A stretch of 64,000 nucleotides of DNA from RYN-230 sp963814645 (GTDB lineage: Bacteria; Actinomycetota; Actinomycetes; Streptosporangiales; Streptosporangiaceae): positions 434,001-498,000 of the forward strand of contig CAWFDX010000001.1 of the NCBI GenBank assembly GCA_963814645.1, in the 5' to 3' direction. Of the stretch, positions 1 to 8,499 are shown piece by piece. The translations under genes and the position numbers were made by a program. Each line of letters opens with the position of its first letter. Within the stretch, counting starts at the first letter, position 1. The notes beneath the pieces were generated by a model. That model was given only the letters and a program-made list of their open reading frames with translations. It was not told where the DNA came from and did not search any database.

Positions 1-909
1 CGAGCCATCGTGGCCCAGCCACGCGGAGCGGTGAGTCAGCCGGGGGTGCAGCCGGTCCCAGGCCTGCGCGGCCGCGGTGCCATACCGGGTGGTCTGCGTC
101 GTCGTGGTCACCGCTGGGTCTGGCCAGGTGGCCGGGCCGGCCAGGGCGAACTCGCGGCCGTGCCGCGGCGGCCGGCCGTTGGTGCCGGGCTGACGCGGTG
201 GGATGGGGAAGTGCAGCACCCGGTCGCTGCGCAGCCGCCCCAGGATCTCCACCGGCAGGCCGGTGAGCTGGTAGGCCAGCCGCATCGGGTCATACCCCGC
301 ATCGAAGATCACCAGGACCGGCGGGTCACCGTCGCGCCAGTGGCCCGCCTCGATCAGCCGGGTGATGACCTCCCGGACCTGCGCGGCGGTGACCTCGGCC
401 ACGTCGTCACCGGGGCCCAGCCGCACCGCGTCCAGCACTGCGGTCCAGGAGGTGCGGCCGGGCTCCAGCGCTGCGACCACCGAGTAGGGCCAGCCCGGGA
501 TCATCTGCGCCTGCCCCTTCCCCCGCCCATACACGTGGCAGAACAACCGGCCCGGGCTGGTGGCCGCACCGGGCCGCAGCCAGTTGCTCACGTCCACGGC
601 CAGCATGAGCCGCCCATCCGCCGCCCGCGGTAACGGCAGCCCGGCCAGGCACCGGCGCAGCCGGGCAATATCGATCCGCCCGCAGTTCACCGCGTCATAC
701 AGGGCGCCGTGGCCACGGCGGTGCTCCGGCGTCAGCGACAAGCCGGCCAGGCACCTAACCGGGCCGCCCGCGCACAGCACCGCATCCGCCAGCTCGGACA
801 GCTCATCGGCGCGGGCGGTCAGGCAGGCATGGAAATCCCGGCGGAACCGCGCCAGCACACCGAGCGCGACTGGCCCGGTACCGGCGTCCTCTGGCAAGCT
901 ATCCATCAC
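1..909 (-). CDS. DDE transposase, partial (N-terminal 303 residues of copy 1)
   Basis: The minus-strand frame from 909 to the window edge encodes the same first 303 residues as the complete transposase at 1063-2508, including the first two catalytic aspartates (about residues 106 and 203). The C-terminal part with the catalytic glutamate lies outside the window, so I cannot say whether this copy is intact. It would catalyse cut-and-paste movement of its own IS. Confidence 0.8.
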   Translation of the reverse strand, partial: MMDSLPEDAGTGPVALGVLARFRRDFHACLTARADELSELADAVLCAGGPVRCLAGLSLTPEHRRGHGALYDAVNCGRIDIARLRRCLAGLPLPRAADGRLMLAVDVSNWLRPGAATSPGRLFCHVYGRGKGQAQMIPGWPYSVVAALEPGRTSWTAVLDAVRLGPGDDVAEVTAAQVREVITRLIEAGHWRDGDPPVLVIFDAGYDPMRLAYQLTGLPVEILGRLRSDRVLHFPIPPRQPGTNGRPPRHGREFALAGPATWPDPAVTTTTQTTRYGTAAAQAWDRLHPRLTHRSAWLGHDGS

Positions 910-1051
910 GGCCTTCGTTCATGATCATGCTTCTTTGGCGAGAACACATGATCATGCGGAGGCCGTACTCACGCACCCGACACGCCGGTGCCACCCGGCA
1001 GAAGGCGCGCGAAACACCCAGGCCACAGCCGGGCAGGTTAAAGAACAAGCT
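1..1051 (-). mobile_element. Partial copy 1 of a DDE insertion sequence (right part only)
   Basis: Positions 1-1058 repeat 1600-2657 with a constant offset of 1599 and no difference that I found, so this is the right-hand part of a second copy of the element at 1053-2650. The window edge cuts it. Its right end, CAGGTTAAAgaACAAGCT (1034-1051), is the inverted match of the neighbouring copy's left end. The two copies lie head to tail with a single A between them. High identity implies a recent duplication or tandem dimer. Confidence 0.85.
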
Positions 1052-1058
1052 AAGCTTG
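1046..1058. repeat. 13-bp IS-junction palindrome, copy 1 of 3
   Basis: CAAGCTAAGCTTG, a perfect palindrome around a central A. It lies between the two head-to-tail copies of the first IS. Identical copies are at 2645-2657 and 4489-4501. Confidence 0.9.
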
Positions 1059-2650
1059 TCGTTTAACCTGCGCGTTGGCGTCGTGCCTTGAGCGTGAGGT
1101 CCCTCTTTGTCGTTTTGCCCACGTCATGGCGGGGTGCGGGCCGGCGGTTCTTTGAGCCTGGCGGGCGGCCGGGCCCGGGCTTGCCGGGTTTCGGCGCACC
1201 GGCCGGGCAGGGCAGGGTCGCGCGGATGTTCCTAAACCCACGGCGGACCCGGGCGGGGGTCAGCCGGCCCGGCGGGGCGGGCCGTTCCCAGGGCAGGCGC
1301 AGATCGCCGGCGAGGGGGCGGGCGAGACGGAGCTGGGCATGGCAGGCGAGGATGATCCAGGTCCACTGGTCCGCGGCGGCCGGGTCACGGAGTTTCGGGG
1401 TGGTCCAGCCCAGGACCTGTTTGAACATTCTGAAGGTGTGCTCAAGATCGAAACGGCGAAGGAACGCTTGCCAGCACCGGTCCACCTCAGCCGGGGTAGC
1501 GCCGGTGACTGAGCACCACAGCCACACGGGCTTGGGGTCGCGGTCACCGGGCAGGTGATCCACCTGCAGGCGGATCAGGGTTCCCTCGATCACCGGCAGC
1601 GAGCCATCGTGGCCCAGCCACGCGGAGCGGTGAGTCAGCCGGGGGTGCAGCCGGTCCCAGGCCTGCGCGGCCGCGGTGCCATACCGGGTGGTCTGCGTCG
1701 TCGTGGTCACCGCTGGGTCTGGCCAGGTGGCCGGGCCGGCCAGGGCGAACTCGCGGCCGTGCCGCGGCGGCCGGCCGTTGGTGCCGGGCTGACGCGGTGG
1801 GATGGGGAAGTGCAGCACCCGGTCGCTGCGCAGCCGCCCCAGGATCTCCACCGGCAGGCCGGTGAGCTGGTAGGCCAGCCGCATCGGGTCATACCCCGCA
1901 TCGAAGATCACCAGGACCGGCGGGTCACCGTCGCGCCAGTGGCCCGCCTCGATCAGCCGGGTGATGACCTCCCGGACCTGCGCGGCGGTGACCTCGGCCA
2001 CGTCGTCACCGGGGCCCAGCCGCACCGCGTCCAGCACTGCGGTCCAGGAGGTGCGGCCGGGCTCCAGCGCTGCGACCACCGAGTAGGGCCAGCCCGGGAT
2101 CATCTGCGCCTGCCCCTTCCCCCGCCCATACACGTGGCAGAACAACCGGCCCGGGCTGGTGGCCGCACCGGGCCGCAGCCAGTTGCTCACGTCCACGGCC
2201 AGCATGAGCCGCCCATCCGCCGCCCGCGGTAACGGCAGCCCGGCCAGGCACCGGCGCAGCCGGGCAATATCGATCCGCCCGCAGTTCACCGCGTCATACA
2301 GGGCGCCGTGGCCACGGCGGTGCTCCGGCGTCAGCGACAAGCCGGCCAGGCACCTAACCGGGCCGCCCGCGCACAGCACCGCATCCGCCAGCTCGGACAG
2401 CTCATCGGCGCGGGCGGTCAGGCAGGCATGGAAATCCCGGCGGAACCGCGCCAGCACACCGAGCGCGACTGGCCCGGTACCGGCGTCCTCTGGCAAGCTA
2501 TCCATCACGGCCTTCGTTCATGATCATGCTTCTTTGGCGAGAACACATGATCATGCGGAGGCCGTACTCACGCACCCGACACGCCGGTGCCACCCGGCAG
2601 AAGGCGCGCGAAACACCCAGGCCACAGCCGGGCAGGTTAAAGAACAAGCT
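1053..2650 (-). mobile_element. Complete insertion sequence, copy 2 (about 1.6 kb)
   Basis: It is bounded by imperfect 18-bp inverted repeats, AGCTTGTcgTTTAACCTG at 1053-1070 and its complement at 2633-2650. It holds one long minus-strand transposase gene. The 13-bp palindrome CAAGCTAAGCTTG sits at both ends (1046-1058 and 2645-2657). Either the element ends contribute half of it each, or it is a duplicated target; if the latter, the element shrinks to about 1059-2644. Confidence 0.8.
1063..2508 (-). CDS. DDE transposase, IS4/IS701-like (NF041680-type)
   Basis: This 481-residue protein has the spacing of an RNase H-fold DDE transposase: Asp106 in LAVDVSNW, Asp203 in LVIFDAGYD and Glu356 in DLEHTFRMFKQ. 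The C-terminus is rich in Pro, Arg and Lys and likely binds DNA. It resembles the group that I recall being annotated in actinomycetes as NF041680 putative transposases; the exact IS family is uncertain. The reading frame is uninterrupted and the gene fills the element between its inverted repeats, so this copy is probably functional. It moves the IS by binding the ends and cutting DNA. Confidence 0.85.
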   Translation of the reverse strand: MMDSLPEDAGTGPVALGVLARFRRDFHACLTARADELSELADAVLCAGGPVRCLAGLSLTPEHRRGHGALYDAVNCGRIDIARLRRCLAGLPLPRAADGRLMLAVDVSNWLRPGAATSPGRLFCHVYGRGKGQAQMIPGWPYSVVAALEPGRTSWTAVLDAVRLGPGDDVAEVTAAQVREVITRLIEAGHWRDGDPPVLVIFDAGYDPMRLAYQLTGLPVEILGRLRSDRVLHFPIPPRQPGTNGRPPRHGREFALAGPATWPDPAVTTTTQTTRYGTAAAQAWDRLHPRLTHRSAWLGHDGSLPVIEGTLIRLQVDHLPGDRDPKPVWLWCSVTGATPAEVDRCWQAFLRRFDLEHTFRMFKQVLGWTTPKLRDPAAADQWTWIILACHAQLRLARPLAGDLRLPWERPAPPGRLTPARVRRGFRNIRATLPCPAGAPKPGKPGPGRPPGSKNRRPAPRHDVGKTTKRDLTLKARRQRAG

Positions 2651-2657
2651 AAGCTTG
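2645..2657. repeat. 13-bp IS-junction palindrome, copy 2 of 3
   Basis: The same CAAGCTAAGCTTG palindrome at the boundary between the first IS (copy 2) and the IS1182-type element. Confidence 0.9.
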
Positions 2658-4494
2658 ACTCTGTCGGTGATCTTGGAGACCGTCGGCGGGTCGCGGTGGA
2701 AGATCGTCTGGTTGCCAGCAGACTGCCGCAGGTCGGTGTAGTCGATCGTCCCCCCGAGGTGGTCAGGTGTCCGTGCGTCCCCGGATCGGAGCGGAAGTCC
2801 CGGAGCTCACCGCGCGGGTAGCTCGGGCCAGTAACCCGGGTGGTACGACGGCGATGTGGGTGCGTGACCGGCTGGATGGGCTGTGGCGGGATGAGGACTT
2901 CCAGGCCTGGTATCCGCGTGACGGGCGTCCTGGCCTGTCTCCTGCTCAGCTCGCCACGGTCAGTGTGCTGCAGTTCCTGCCCGGCCTGTCCGACCGCGGT
3001 GCCGCCGAGGTGGTGCGGTGCCGGATCGACTTCAAGTACGCGCTCAGCCTTGACCTTGACGATCCCGGCTTCCATCACAGTGTGCTGGGCGACTTCCGGG
3101 ACCGGTTGCTGGAGGGCGAGCGGGCCTGCCGGCTCCTTGACCTGGCCCTGGCCCGGCTGAAGGAGGCCGGGCTGGTCCGCGAGCGCACCACCCAGCGCAC
3201 TGATTCCACCCACGTCCTGGCGGCCGTGCGGGACCTGACCCGCCTGGAGCTGGTCACCGAGGCGGTGCGCGCGGCTCTGGAGGAACTCGCCCGCACCGCC
3301 GGCCACGCGCTGGAAGGCCTGGTTGACGACAACTGGGGCCGCCGCTATGGCCGACCCGTCCGGCTGGGCAAGAACCCCACCCGGCCGAAGACCCGGATCA
3401 ACGAGGCGGGGGCGGACGCCTGCCGGCTGACCGGGCACCTGGCCGCCAGCTACCCGGGCCTGCTGCACGGCCCCCGGGTGGAGGCCCTGCGGCAGGTCAT
3501 GGTCCAGAACTACTACCGGGATGCCTCCGGTCGCCTGCGCTGGCGCGACGATGACAGCAGCAGCGGCCTGCCGCCGTCGGCCACCCGCATCGTCTCGCCC
3601 TACGACCTGGCCGCCCGCTACGCCCGCCGGGGCCAGGTCACCCGGTGGACCGGATACCTCGCCCACGTTACCGAGACCTGCGCTGATGACGGCCCTAACG
3701 TCATCACCGACGTCGCCACCATGCCGGCCACCAGCGCCGGCACCCTGGCTCTGGCCGGAATCCACGCCCGGCTGGAGCACCGGGACCTGCTCCCCACCGA
3801 GCACCTGGCCGATGGCGGCTACACCTCCCTGGTCCACATGGAACGAGCCGGGCGCGAGCACCAGGTCACCCTCACCGGGCCGCTGCCCGGCAACCCCACC
3901 CGCCAGCACCGCACCCAAGAGGGCTACGCCCGCGACGACTTCCGCATCAATTACGACCGCCAGGAGGTCACCTGCCCGCAAGGCCAGGTCAGCAAGGGGT
4001 GGCACGGCCCCTACCCGACCTCCTCACCCGACGCCGCCCCGCTCATCATTGCCCGCTTCACCAAGGGCCAGTGCCAGCCCTGCGGCCAGGGCCGCCTGCA
4101 CCACCTCCGGCGACGGCAAGCGCACCGTGGGGTTTCCCCCGCGCGAGCTCTACGAGCTGCAGGTCCGCAACCGCGCCGACCAGCAGGACCCCGCCTGGCA
4201 CAAGCGCTACGCAGTCCGATCCGGTATCGAGGGCACCGTCTGCGAGTTGGCCCACGGCCACGGCATGCGCCACTGCCGCTACCGCGGGCAGCCCAAGGCG
4301 CACCTCCAGCACGTTCTCACCGCCATCGCCGTCAACATCGAGCGCCTCAGTCAGCAGCCAGCCGGCGAGAGCACAACCCCGCGACCACCAACGGCCTTCC
4401 AGGACCACCCCGGCCAGCACGACATCCAGCGCCTGCGCTCATGGCGAGCCGTCAACTAAGCCGCGGCGACCAAGATCACCGACAGAGTCAAGCT
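2652..4494 (+). mobile_element. IS1182-type insertion sequence (about 1.84 kb)
   Basis: Perfect 25-bp inverted repeats bound it at 2652-2676 (starting AGCTTGACTCTGTCGG) and 4470-4494. Inside is one plus-strand transposase gene that needs a frame change. The left end abuts copy 2 of the upstream IS and the right end abuts the interrupted phosphoesterase gene. The palindrome CAAGCTAAGCTTG occurs at both ends (2645-2657, 4489-4501), as it does at the ends of the unrelated neighbouring element. Confidence 0.85.
2767..4459 (+). pseudogene. IS1182 family transposase, frameshifted
   Basis: The first frame (from GTG 2767) carries the N-terminal transposase domain and two catalytic aspartates (about residue 146 in QRTDSTHV, and in LADGGYTS). 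Near 4083-4086 homology moves by one base into another frame. That frame continues with SGDGKRTVGFPPRELYEL, then the RSGIEGTVCELAHGHG segment with the catalytic glutamate, and stops at 4459. The first frame instead runs on into antisense of the phosphoesterase. IS1182 transposases are normally single proteins, so this copy is probably inactive unless the base is a sequencing error or a +1 frameshift is used. Confidence 0.8.
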
Positions 4495-4501
4495 AAGCTT
4501 G
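4489..4501. repeat. 13-bp IS-junction palindrome, copy 3 of 3
   Basis: The same palindrome at the boundary between the IS1182-type element and the interrupted phosphoesterase gene. It may be the original target site inside that gene. Confidence 0.9.
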
Positions 4502-5361
4502 ACCTTGTAGGAGTCGTACTGCTTGGTCGCGGCGTTGTCCGCCGTCCACGCGCCGTTGACCGGGTACGGCACGCCGTTCGGCTCGACCGCCTGCGAGTCG
4601 ATCTCCGGCCCGAAGAAGTCGTCGATACTCATGCCGTTCGAACCCAGGCCGTTGAACGACGTGTAGATCGCATGCTTGTCAGACCACGCCGTACGCATGC
4701 CGGCGTTGTGGATCACCTGGAAGATCGTGTTGACCCCGAGGTAGTCCCACGGCTGAATCGGCTTGCAGGTCTTCGGGTCGACTGGGTACGTCGCCGGGTT
4801 CAGACCCGACTGCGGGTGCGGACTGAGGTTCATGATCAAGCCCGGGTTTTTGTCAATGCCGCCCGGGTAGATCGAGCCGCCCTCATCGAACGAGGGGAAG
4901 GTGTTGCCGCTCCCGTTATGCAGCAGGTCGGGCACGGCAGGAAGCTTGTCGTCCGGCGAGTCGTAGATCACGTCGCCGCCCGGGACCGGCCCGGAGCAGT
5001 TTGTCGTTCCCGGCGGGAAGACGCCGTGGCTGTACTCGTCGTCGTAGTAGATGCCGGTGACCTTCGGGTCGCCGCCGGTCATCAGCGCCGTGCCGCCCGG
5101 GTCGGAATCCGACGGGTTGGAGGTCTGCGCGTCGGTGTATTCAGCGCCGCCGGTGGCCAGCCGCGCCAACTCCGAGTTGGGATGATGGGCGACGTACCAG
5201 TCCAGATCGGACTGGTGCATGCCGTCGACTGAGATCAGCAGCACGTGCTTGATCTGAGCGTGGCCGGTAGCGACGGCGCTGGCGAGAGACGGCGTTAACG
5301 GCGTAGCAATGATCGCCAACGCAGCGGCACCCGCCATCGCGAATTTCGTTCCCGAGTTCAA
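4489..5361 (-). pseudogene. Secreted type I phosphodiesterase/phosphatase, 3' end removed by IS
   Basis: The gene starts at 5361 with a signal peptide (hydrophobic stretch ending LASAVA, about residues 7-30). It continues into an alkaline-phosphatase-superfamily fold: HVLLISVDGMH with a metal-binding Asp, NPSDSDPGGTALMTGG around the likely nucleophile, and later AWSDKHAIYTSF. Type I phosphodiesterase/nucleotide pyrophosphatase proteins (PF01663) with this start are normally much longer. After about residue 286 (QYDSYKV) the frame runs into the IS end and stops at 4456. The missing C-terminal part would lie left of the IS nest, outside the window. The exported enzyme is probably lost. Confidence 0.8.
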
Positions 5362-5543
5362 TGATCGCTCCCTTCGCCGGAATCGATCTCTGGAGCGTAC
5401 GGGCCGCGTTCAAACGGTTCCTTGCCATGCGATGACTCGCACATGTCGAAGAGCCGAGGTCGGCCTGTCCTACCTACAGTTGCCGGGTCGCGGATAAGCC
5501 CTCATCCACCGCGTTCCCCGCCGAGCCTGCGAACTGCCGTTGG

Positions 5544-6143
5544 TTATCTCGGCAGGATGCGGTCCATGAGCCAGGCGGCGCTGGCAGCAAGCAGGAATAG
5601 ATCCAGATAGTGACAGGCCATCGCGCCTGCATAGCTGGGCCCGCCCCAGGCATTGACCGTGAAGTTCGGGTCGAGGCCCCCTGTCACCTGGACGCCTGCC
5701 CGCCAGAAGCAGAACAAGAACAGTGCGGCAGCAGGAAGCGCGAGTAGCAGTCTGCCAGGCTGCGCGGCTTCGCTACCGAAACCGAGTGCACGCGCGACTC
5801 GGCGCGCAGCATGCCTTCCGAGCGGCGCAAGCAGCCAGAGTCGACCTGAGCGCGGGCCGGACCTCCGCCGATGCCGCGCCTGGGCGGCGCTCAAGATCAC
5901 AATGGTGCCGAGCGCCACCACCAGCTGCTGCCCCCACGCGGCAGACCCGGCGACGTGCTCTCGCCTGATGGGCGAGCGCTGTAGGAACTCGAGCAAGCCG
6001 TACATGACTCCGCTAACGAAGGCACTGCCGACGAGGGCTGTGAGTGGCCCGGACAGCTGATAGCCGACCGTCGTGGAGCTGACGTCGCCCTTGTCGTGGC
6101 CCGGCTGGGAGGTGGAGCGTGTGAACTCTGGTTCTGTCCGCAT
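5544..6143 (-). CDS. Hypothetical multi-pass membrane protein
   Basis: The product is about 199 residues with roughly four hydrophobic segments: PLTALVGSAFVSGVMYGLLEF, WGQQLVVALGTIVILSA, LLLALPAAALFLFCFW and CHYLDLFLLAASAAWLMD. The conserved-looking stretch GGLDPNFTVNAWGGPSYAG before the last segment suggests a real protein. I do not recognise a family with a known function. No operon partner is evident: the neighbours are the interrupted phosphoesterase and an empty stretch. The start at 6143 is the longest possible; a later start would remove the polar N-terminal tail. Confidence 0.6.
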   Translation of the reverse strand: MRTEPEFTRSTSQPGHDKGDVSSTTVGYQLSGPLTALVGSAFVSGVMYGLLEFLQRSPIRREHVAGSAAWGQQLVVALGTIVILSAAQARHRRRSGPRSGRLWLLAPLGRHAARRVARALGFGSEAAQPGRLLLALPAAALFLFCFWRAGVQVTGGLDPNFTVNAWGGPSYAGAMACHYLDLFLLAASAAWLMDRILPR

Positions 6144-6770
6144 GTCCCCATTTCAAGCCAGCCGACGTGTCACCCGGCAGGGCTATCGGTAGAGTCCTCC
6201 CCCTGCCAAAGGCGCAACTTCAGGTGCTGCCACGCAACTTTCGTCTGGTCTCCCACAGTCGATCAACGATGCGGCGTGCCACGGCCTTGGCGCGCTTGAC
6301 TTAGGCCTCATCGTCCATCGGTGTCCCGATAGGCGCCGATCACCGCCCGGAGTGGGAGCAGTCGAGAGCCTGGTCCGCAGGACTTCCAAGATGCTTTGGC
6401 CGTGCGGAAGCGCATAGGGCGCGCGGGTGGACGCCTACGGAGGGGGAAGCGGCCAAAGGATCTTGGAACCCTTGACGGCTCCCGTGGAGGGCTGATACTT
6501 CCGCGCCGGGTGAAGGTCACCCCACAGCACGGGGAGAAAACTTCTAACGATCTTTAACGGCGGGGGTTACCGGCTTAGCTGACGGCCGCGCAGCCGCCCG
6601 CCGTGCGACCGCAGCCCAGGTCTGCCTGCAGCCGGTGTAGGCCGTCCAACCCGGCATGCGTCGGGAATCGGCCCAGCTTGGAGTAATCAGCGGCCACCCA
6701 GCGCGAAGCTCTAGCATATCGGTAGATACGCGGGTTACGCTGATTACAGGAGAAGGCGCGGGAGGCGGAT
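6144..6770. other. 627-bp non-coding stretch with a possible regulator remnant
   Basis: I see no convincing gene. On the minus strand, 6578-6778 encodes a short frame with RWVAADYSKLGRF, which faintly resembles the C-terminal domain of DeoR-type repressors. It has no proper start region and may be a gene remnant or chance. The right end presumably holds the promoter of the gene at 6771. Confidence 0.35.
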
Positions 6771-7349
6771 ATGGACACTGCCGAGCTGAATCATCTGCGG
6801 GAGCAAATCACCCAGCTCGCCCGGAACCGGTTCCCCGGCCCGGCCGTGCAGGGAGTGAAGGTTCTTCAGTACGGCGACGAGCCGGAAATCGAGCCCGGCC
6901 AGCTCTTGGTGCAAGTCGTCATCGAGCCGCCACAAGGCCAGCGGCCAGATGGCACCGAGGCGGACGCCCTGATCGTCAGCGAATTCGACCACTGTCAGAG
7001 GGAAGCCATCCAAGGCTTCCGGCACGACCTGCGTTCCGTGCCCCAGGTCGCGATGGTCGAGTTTGTGCTGCCTGGCGACGGGTATCCCGGCCGGCATCCT
7101 GGGCCACGGACGAGAATCAGCCAGGCCGAAATGGCCTTCTTGCAGCAGCCGGACGCCCCGCTGGTGCCCATCATGGCCCGGCTCGGACCCGCGGACCTGG
7201 AGACCGTGGACACGCTGATCACCGCTGGCGTCGCGGCCAGTCGCGCCGAAGCGGTGCGCTGGGCGCTGGCCCGAATCCGGGAACGGCCTGCCTATGGGCG
7301 GCTGCGCGAGCATGCTCGCCAGATACAGGAACTAAAGGCTCAGTTCTGA
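6771..7349 (+). CDS. Hypothetical protein with ribbon-helix-helix-like C-terminus
   Basis: This is a 192-residue protein. ATG at 6771 follows a good GGGAGG ribosome site at 7-8 bp spacing. The C-terminal third (MARLGPADLETVDTLITAG, then SRAEAVRWALARIRERP) has the pattern of a ribbon-helix-helix DNA-binding fold of antitoxin type: a short strand followed by two helices with an alanine-rich second helix. The N-terminal 110 residues match nothing I know. No toxin-like gene follows; the next recognisable sequence is an integrase remnant. It could be an antitoxin-like or autoregulatory protein of a lost mobile element. Function not assigned. Confidence 0.65.
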   Translation: MDTAELNHLREQITQLARNRFPGPAVQGVKVLQYGDEPEIEPGQLLVQVVIEPPQGQRPDGTEADALIVSEFDHCQREAIQGFRHDLRSVPQVAMVEFVLPGDGYPGRHPGPRTRISQAEMAFLQQPDAPLVPIMARLGPADLETVDTLITAGVAASRAEAVRWALARIRERPAYGRLREHARQIQELKAQF

Positions 7350-8049
7350 CCCCCGACCGGCAGCCGCACCCTGACGCCAGGCGCGCCGCTGAGGCGAACG
7401 CCAAGACGATCTCCGAGCTGTCCGTCAGCACCGCGATGCCCGGACAATTTGCCGACTGAGTTACTTCCGTCAAAGGTGCGGCCCCGCGGCGCGGTAGGCG
7501 CCGCCTTGACAAGCTGTGGAACGCCAAGCGGGAAGCTGGCTACAGCGCGAACAGTGTCCGGATCATGCGGACCGTGCTGCGCCGGGCACTGGGCCAGGCT
7601 GAGCGAGCGGGCATCGTCGCCTGCAACGTCGCCGCCCTGTCCTCGCCGCCCCGGATACGCGCCAGGGAGGGTCGGACACTCACCGTCTAGCAGGCCCGGC
7701 AGCTCCTGGCCGCTGCGTCCGGTGACCGCATCGAAGTGGCGGTGATGATCGCTCTGGCCTCTGGCATGCGCCGCGGCGAGGTGCTCGGGCTGCACTGGTC
7801 GGCTCTCGACTCGCGGGCCAGGACACTCGGGTTCACGCATGGCGTGAAGCGGATCAAGAATCGCGACAGCACCGCTCCACGTCGTTTCCGAGGTCCTTGG
7901 CCATGCCAGCATCGCGATCACCAAGGACGTGTATGGTCACCTGGTCGAAGGGGACAAGCGGGCCGCCGCCGAATCAATGAGCGGAGTGCTGTTCGGTGCC
8001 CGGCCGCGGCGCCGTGGCTCCCAGCGTGGCTCCCGAGGGCACAAGAAAA

Positions 8050-8073
8050 GCCCCTCAACCGGTGGTGAGGGGC
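8050..8073. terminator. Hairpin terminator next to attachment site
   Basis: An inverted repeat GCCCCTCA (8050-8057) and TGAGGGGC (8066-8073) with an 8-nt loop lies inside the integrase tail, just left of the 44-bp repeat. A similar GC-rich hairpin sits at the same place beside the intact tRNA-Arg. Confidence 0.55.
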
Positions 8074-8082
8074 CTGTGACCT

Positions 8083-8126
8083 GGCGCGCTCGGAGGGACT
8101 CGAACCCCCAACCTTCTGATCCGTAG
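8083..8126 (-). repeat. 44-bp att repeat: copy of the tRNA-Arg 3' half
   Basis: These 44 bases are identical to 10424-10467, which covers the tRNA-Arg gene from its anticodon loop to its 3' end plus two bases. No 5' half of a tRNA follows. This is the pattern left by integration of a tyrosine-recombinase element into the 3' end of a tRNA gene. Confidence 0.85.
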
Positions 8127-8499
8127 CAAGGTCAGGCTTGTCCAAGGTCGGCCACCGTTGTCTGTAAGTCCTGCTGGTATCCACGGCATAGGCTCGTCGT
8201 CTCCAGGCTAATCCAAACTCGTCCAGAGTCGTTGTTAGCAGCCGCGTTAGCAAGATCAGCTGTCTCGGCTTCTCGCGCGTGCACTATCAGCTTGGGAATG
8301 AGTGCAGGGACGGCTCTCATCAGCAACGCCGCAGGTAGGCAGCCCTGCTGGCTTGTCCATGAGTACTCGCGAGGCGCCGTCGGTGACCTACCCGCCGGGC
8401 ACGTAGCGGGCACGCCGGCGCCGGTCAGGCTCGTGGACCACGAAGCCTAGGTCCGGGGCGTCTGGTTACTATCCGATCTGCAGGGGGTCGTACCCCACA
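8127..8499. other. 373-bp stretch without a supported gene
   Basis: Short open frames exist on both strands, but none has a plausible start site or protein-like composition. I see no repeat or strong hairpin. Confidence 0.5.

Larger units (their letters stand above)
7460..8126 (+). pseudogene. Tyrosine recombinase (phage/ICE integrase), decayed
   Basis: Frame 7499 onward reads RRLDKLWNAKREAGYSAN and VRIMRTVLRRALGQAERAG, the core-binding domain of site-specific integrases, up to an in-frame TAG at 7688. Beyond it QARQLLAAASGDR and ASGMRRGEVLGLHW give the first catalytic Arg box. Homology then jumps to another frame near 7880 with VSEVLGHASIAITKDVYGHL, holding the late catalytic His and the nucleophile Tyr. 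The segment with the central HxxR box is missing. The last frame runs through the tRNA-derived repeat (ARRDSNPQPSDP) to 8126, as in integrases encoded next to their attachment site. It cannot make an active enzyme. Confidence 0.85.

Noticed and set aside
1555..2821. Plus-strand frames of 220-225 codons over the IS
   Set aside because: They repeat identically in both IS copies because the DNA does, and are antisense to the DDE transposase.
8083..8126. Second tRNA-Arg gene
   Set aside because: Only the 3' half from the anticodon loop is present, and no 5' half follows. It is an attachment-site copy.
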